NCBI GenBank assembly: GCA_947564495.1
Contig: CANOCD010000035.1
Location: 1 to 8,720 of the forward strand
DNA from: an uncultured Angelakisella sp.
GTDB taxonomy: Bacteria > Bacillota > Clostridia > Oscillospirales > Ruminococcaceae
Reading direction: 5' to 3'
Length of the DNA: 8,720 bases
The position numbers and the translations under genes were made by a program. Each line of letters starts with the position of its first letter. Within the stretch, counting starts at the first letter, position 1. This document shows positions 5,958 to 8,720 of this stretch, piece after piece. The notes under the pieces were generated by a model. The model was given only the letters and a program-made list of their open reading frames with translations. It did not search any database and was not told the DNA's origin.

Positions 5958-5991
5958 GCGTGCTCACAACAAAAATCGGAGGTATGAGAAG

Positions 5992-6576
5992 ATGGAAGTC
6001 AAGCTGTTCGAGATCGCCGAGCGCATCCGCTGCCTGCGGGAAATTTTGGGCATCACCGTGGAGGAGATGGCCGCCGCCTGCATGGTCCCCGCCGAGGAGT
6101 ACGCCCGCCTGGAGGAGGGGAACGACGACTTCTCCTATTCCTTCCTGGTGAAGTGCGCCGAGACCCTGGGGGTGGATACCGTGGAACTCATCACCGGGGA
6201 GACCCCCAAGCTCTCCTTCTACAGCGTCATCCGCAAGGGCCGGGGGCTGCCCATCAAGCGGCGGAAGGGATTCACCTACGACCACATGGGGTACCTCTTC
6301 CGGGGCCGGGAGTGCGAGCCCATGCTGGTGGTGGCCCCCTACTCGGAGGAGGAGCAGGACGCCCCCATCCACCTTTCCCACCACGCCGGGCAGGAGTTCG
6401 ACTACGTCCTCCGGGGCTCTTTGAAGGTCCAGTTCGAGGGGGGCGGCACCCATGTCCTGAATCCCGGGGACTGCGTTTACTACGACTCGGGCCACGGCCA
6501 CGGGATGATCGCCACCGGCGGGGAGGACTGCCAGTTCCTGGCCATCGTCCTCAAAGACCGGAAGGAGGAGAAGTGA
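5992..6576 (+). CDS. XRE-family regulator with C-terminal cupin domain
   Basis: This 194-residue protein joins an N-terminal XRE-type helix-turn-helix (about residues 8-62) to a C-terminal cupin_2 sensor domain (about 105-188). The cupin motif is HLSHHAGQEFDYVLRG followed by PGDCVYYDSGHGHGM, with His, His and Glu placed as possible metal ligands. Relatives include SutR/PuuR-like regulators, where the cupin binds a small ligand or metal. CGGAGG lies 9 nt before ATG 5992; the frame is open upstream into the T-box but those starts lie in the terminator or antiterminator. It is the first gene after the T-box and ends 3 nt before the acyl-CoA synthetase start, so the two are translationally linked. 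Likely it senses the synthetase's substrate or product and acts on its own promoter palindrome; both points are inference. Confidence 0.9.
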   Translation: MEVKLFEIAERIRCLREILGITVEEMAAACMVPAEEYARLEEGNDDFSYSFLVKCAETLGVDTVELITGETPKLSFYSVIRKGRGLPIKRRKGFTYDHMGYLFRGRECEPMLVVAPYSEEEQDAPIHLSHHAGQEFDYVLRGSLKVQFEGGGTHVLNPGDCVYYDSGHGHGMIATGGEDCQFLAIVLKDRKEEK

Positions 6577-6579
6577 CCC

Positions 6580-8235
6580 ATGGAACGGATGGACCTTTTG
6601 TATCAGAAGTTCTGCCGGGAGGAGTTCGACGAGAAGGGCGTTCTCTGTAAATTCCAGCCGGTGGTGCCGGAAAACTTCAACTTCGCCTACGACTGCGTGG
6701 ACTACATCGCCGCACACGAGCCGGACCGCCGGGCCATGGTCTGGTGCGACGACAAGGGCCATGAGCGGACCTTCACCTTCGGGGAGATGAGCCGGTACAG
6801 CAACATGACCGCCAACTACCTTATGGCTCACGGGGTCAAGAGAGGGGACATGGCCCTGGTCATCCTCAAGCGGCACTACGAGTTCTGGTTCACCATCCTG
6901 GCCCTGCATAAGATCGGGGCGGTGATCATCCCCGCCACCAACCTACTCACCAAGAAGGACATCGTCTACCGGGTCAACGCCGCCGGGGTCTCGGCCATCG
7001 TCTGCACCGCCGACGGGGAGGTCTCCCACGCCGTGGAGGAGGCAGAGGCAGAGTTCGACGCCCCGGTGGAAAAGTTCCTGGTCCACGGCTCCCGGCCCGG
7101 CTGGCACGACTTCGACGGGGAGCTGGAAGGGTACTCCCCCGATCTGGAGCGGCTCCCCAACAAGGCCAGCGACCCCATGCTCCTCTATTTCAGCTCCGGG
7201 ACCACCGGGTACCCCAAGATGGTCCTCCACGACCACACCTACGCCATCGCCCACATCATTACCGCCCGGCACTGGCACAACGTTGTGCCGGATGGCCTCC
7301 ATCTCACCGTGGCGGACACCGGCTGGGGCAAGGCGGTGTGGGGAAAGCTCTACGGCCAGTGGCTCTGCGGGGCGGGGGTGTTCGTCTACGACTTCGACAA
7401 GTTCGCCCCCAAGGACCTCCTCCACAAGATCGAGGAGTACCGGATCACCACCTTCTGCGCCCCGCCCACCATCTACCGGTTCTTCATCAAGGAGGGGATG
7501 GAGGGGTACGACCTTTCCAGCCTCCGGTACGCCACCACCGCCGGGGAGGCCCTGAACCCCGAGGTCTATAACCGCTTTTACGAGTACACCGGCCTCCGCC
7601 TCATGGAGGGCTTCGGCCAGACCGAGACGGTGCTGTCCCTGGCGAATCTGGCGGGCTCCACCCCCAAGCCGGGGTCCATGGGCAAGCCCAGCCCCCTGTA
7701 CCACATCGCCGTGGTGGACAGCGACGGCCAGGAGGTCTCCACCGGCGACGTGGGGGAGATCGTCATCAAAGCCGACGGGCCCACCGTGGGGCTGATGATG
7801 GGCTACCACCGGGACGAGGACAAGACCCGGGAGGCTTGGCACGACGGGTACTACCACACCGGGGACACCGTCTGGCAGGACGAAGACGGGTACTACTGGT
7901 ACGTGGGCCGCACCGACGACGTCATCAAGTCGTCGGGGTACCGCATCGGGCCCTTTGAGATCGAGAGCGTTTTGATGGAGCACCCAGCCGTGCTGGAGTG
8001 CGCCGTCACCGGGGCCCCCGACCCGGTCCGGGGGACGGTGGTGAAGGCCACCATCGTGCTGATGAAGGGCTATGAGGGCACGCCGGAGCTGACCAAGGAG
8101 CTCCAGGACTACGTCAAGCACCAGACCGCCCCCTACAAGTACCCCCGGATCGTGGAGTACGTGGCGGAACTGCCCAAGACCATCAGCGGGAAGATCCGCC
8201 GGGTGGAACTGCGGGACAAAGCCGCCGGAAAATAA
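6580..8235 (+). CDS. Medium-chain-type acyl-CoA synthetase (AMP-forming)
   Basis: This is a 551-residue ANL-superfamily ligase, full length for the medium-chain acyl-CoA synthetase (ACSM/MACS) branch. It adenylates a carboxylic acid with ATP and transfers the acyl group to CoA. Motifs are the P-loop YFSSGTTGYPK (203-213), TVADTGWGKAVWG around 245-257, GFGQTE (344-349), the hinge region GRTDDVIKSSGYRIGPFEIE (443-462), and the catalytic lysine near 538 in TISGKIRR. There is no signal peptide or membrane segment. The ribosome site AAGGAGG lies inside the end of the preceding gene. Expression from an isoleucine-type T-box suggests a branched-chain substrate such as 2-methylbutyrate. From memory, a characterised Methanosarcina acetivorans enzyme of this branch prefers 2-methylbutyrate. 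Aromatic acids (phenylacetate, indoleacetate) are the main alternative. Enzyme class is firm, substrate is inference. Confidence 0.93.
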   Translation: MERMDLLYQKFCREEFDEKGVLCKFQPVVPENFNFAYDCVDYIAAHEPDRRAMVWCDDKGHERTFTFGEMSRYSNMTANYLMAHGVKRGDMALVILKRHYEFWFTILALHKIGAVIIPATNLLTKKDIVYRVNAAGVSAIVCTADGEVSHAVEEAEAEFDAPVEKFLVHGSRPGWHDFDGELEGYSPDLERLPNKASDPMLLYFSSGTTGYPKMVLHDHTYAIAHIITARHWHNVVPDGLHLTVADTGWGKAVWGKLYGQWLCGAGVFVYDFDKFAPKDLLHKIEEYRITTFCAPPTIYRFFIKEGMEGYDLSSLRYATTAGEALNPEVYNRFYEYTGLRLMEGFGQTETVLSLANLAGSTPKPGSMGKPSPLYHIAVVDSDGQEVSTGDVGEIVIKADGPTVGLMMGYHRDEDKTREAWHDGYYHTGDTVWQDEDGYYWYVGRTDDVIKSSGYRIGPFEIESVLMEHPAVLECAVTGAPDPVRGTVVKATIVLMKGYEGTPELTKELQDYVKHQTAPYKYPRIVEYVAELPKTISGKIRRVELRDKAAGK

Positions 8236-8252
8236 GAGGAGACGGCAAAGAA

Positions 8253-8296
8253 GCCGGGGAAAGGTCAGGACAGCCCTGATCTTTCCCCGGCTTTTT
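8253..8296 (+). terminator. Strong intrinsic terminator, probably bidirectional
   Basis: A 17-bp stem with a single G-U pair (8253-8269 with 8275-8291), a 5-nt loop and a TTTTT tail lies 17 nt after the synthetase stop. On the opposite strand the stem is followed by TTCTTTG, so it may also end the convergent deacetylase transcript, whose stop codon is at 8299-8301. Confidence 0.92.
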
Positions 8297-8298
8297 CG

Positions 8299-8720
8299 CT
8301 ATCCCGCCATCACCTTGGTCACGATCTGCTCCGCCGTTTTGCCCCAGGGCCGGTTGTACCTGGGTATCCTCCGCAGGCACGCCGGGTCCCTGGTCAGCTC
8401 AAAGACCTTCCCCTGGGCGTCCAGCGTCGCCCGAAACCCCATCTCCTCCAGCACCGGGTAGCTGTCCTCGCTCACCTTCCCGAAGGGGTAGGTAAAGGCC
8501 GTGGGAGCGTACTCGGTCATCTCCACGAACCGCAGCTGGCCCTTCTCGATGTCCTCCCGGATGGCCGCCTGGTAAGCCTCGGTGCTTTCCCCCTTCATCT
8601 TGCCGATGCCCTTGCGCTTTCCGCTGTTTTTGTGCAGGTTGTAGCTGTGGCTCTGGAACTCGATGAGCCCCGACCCCATCATCTCCTCGATCTGGGGCCA
8701 GGTGAGATGGGAGTAGTTCT
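8299..8720 (-). CDS. Polysaccharide deacetylase, C-terminal part (5' end outside window)
   Basis: This 139-residue C-terminal fragment of a NodB-homology (carbohydrate esterase 4) deacetylase runs off the right edge. Signatures are WPQIEEMMGSGLIEFQSHSYNLH, whose HSYNLH matches the family motif H(S/T)xxxH with the metal-binding histidines, and FTYPFGKVSED, the conserved YPFG motif 3. The following residues ALEEMGFRA-like segment (VLEEMGFRATLDAQG) is the usual 'gf..A.t...g' strand. The catalytic Asp-Asp motif 1 and any signal peptide would lie in the missing N-terminal part. Such enzymes remove acetyl groups from peptidoglycan or other surface glycans outside the membrane. The internal ATG pair at 8677-8682 is not the start, because homology continues upstream of it to the window edge. 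It is convergent with the synthetase operon and unlikely to be functionally linked. Confidence 0.9.
   Translation of the reverse strand, partial: NYSHLTWPQIEEMMGSGLIEFQSHSYNLHKNSGKRKGIGKMKGESTEAYQAAIREDIEKGQLRFVEMTEYAPTAFTYPFGKVSEDSYPVLEEMGFRATLDAQGKVFELTRDPACLRRIPRYNRPWGKTAEQIVTKVMAG

Noticed and set aside
5899..5991. An upstream start for the XRE-cupin gene giving 225 residues
   Set aside because: The extension would translate the T-box motif and terminator stem. The ATG at 5992 has a well-spaced CGGAGG and begins just before the helix-turn-helix domain.

Overview
The window looks like chromosomal DNA of a GC-rich, anaerobic gut-type Firmicute, probably of the Oscillospirales/Clostridia. 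The clues are a T-box tRNA-sensing leader, strong GGAGG ribosome binding sites, TATAAT-type sigma-A promoters, a sigma-54 system with a PrpR-type activator, and GC-saturated third codon positions. I see no insertion sequence, phage gene, tRNA, rRNA or CRISPR array.

Left part (1-4226) is a sigma-54-controlled sugar-acid module. A PrpR_N/PAS/AAA+/Fis-type activator (239-2149, minus strand) is divergent from a two-gene operon encoding a four-carbon acid-sugar kinase (OtnK family, 2333-3574) and a class II aldolase-type decarboxylase (OtnC family, 3593-4180). Together these convert a 3-oxo-tetronate, via its 4-phosphate, to dihydroxyacetone phosphate and CO2. The operon has a near-perfect sigma-54 -24/-12 promoter (2263-2278). 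Past the activator's stop codon lies a cluster of GTTGCA/TGCAAC repeats (107-159) that looks like its enhancer. At the extreme left edge is a -24 element of a second, leftward sigma-54 promoter, so a further regulon member, perhaps the missing dehydrogenase or a transporter, probably starts just outside the window.

The middle (4300-5593) holds two HAD-superfamily hydrolases: a phosphoglycolate-phosphatase-like enzyme and a small 5'(3')-deoxyribonucleotidase-like enzyme. They are probably co-transcribed from an extended -10 promoter at 4309-4317.

The right part (5637-8296) is the most interesting. A sigma-A promoter, whose -10 box is the centre of a perfect 17-bp palindrome, drives a T-box riboswitch leader (about 5690-5957). 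The best specifier reading is AUC (isoleucine), with a UGGU bulge that fits the A discriminator of tRNA-Ile. The leader controls an XRE-cupin regulator and a medium-chain-type acyl-CoA synthetase, not an aminoacyl-tRNA synthetase or classical ilv gene. I infer that the cell, when short of isoleucine, activates a branched-chain carboxylic acid such as 2-methylbutyrate to its CoA ester for reductive carboxylation to the isoleucine keto acid. A strong bidirectional terminator (8253-8296) ends this operon. The C-terminal part of a convergent polysaccharide deacetylase gene fills the right edge.
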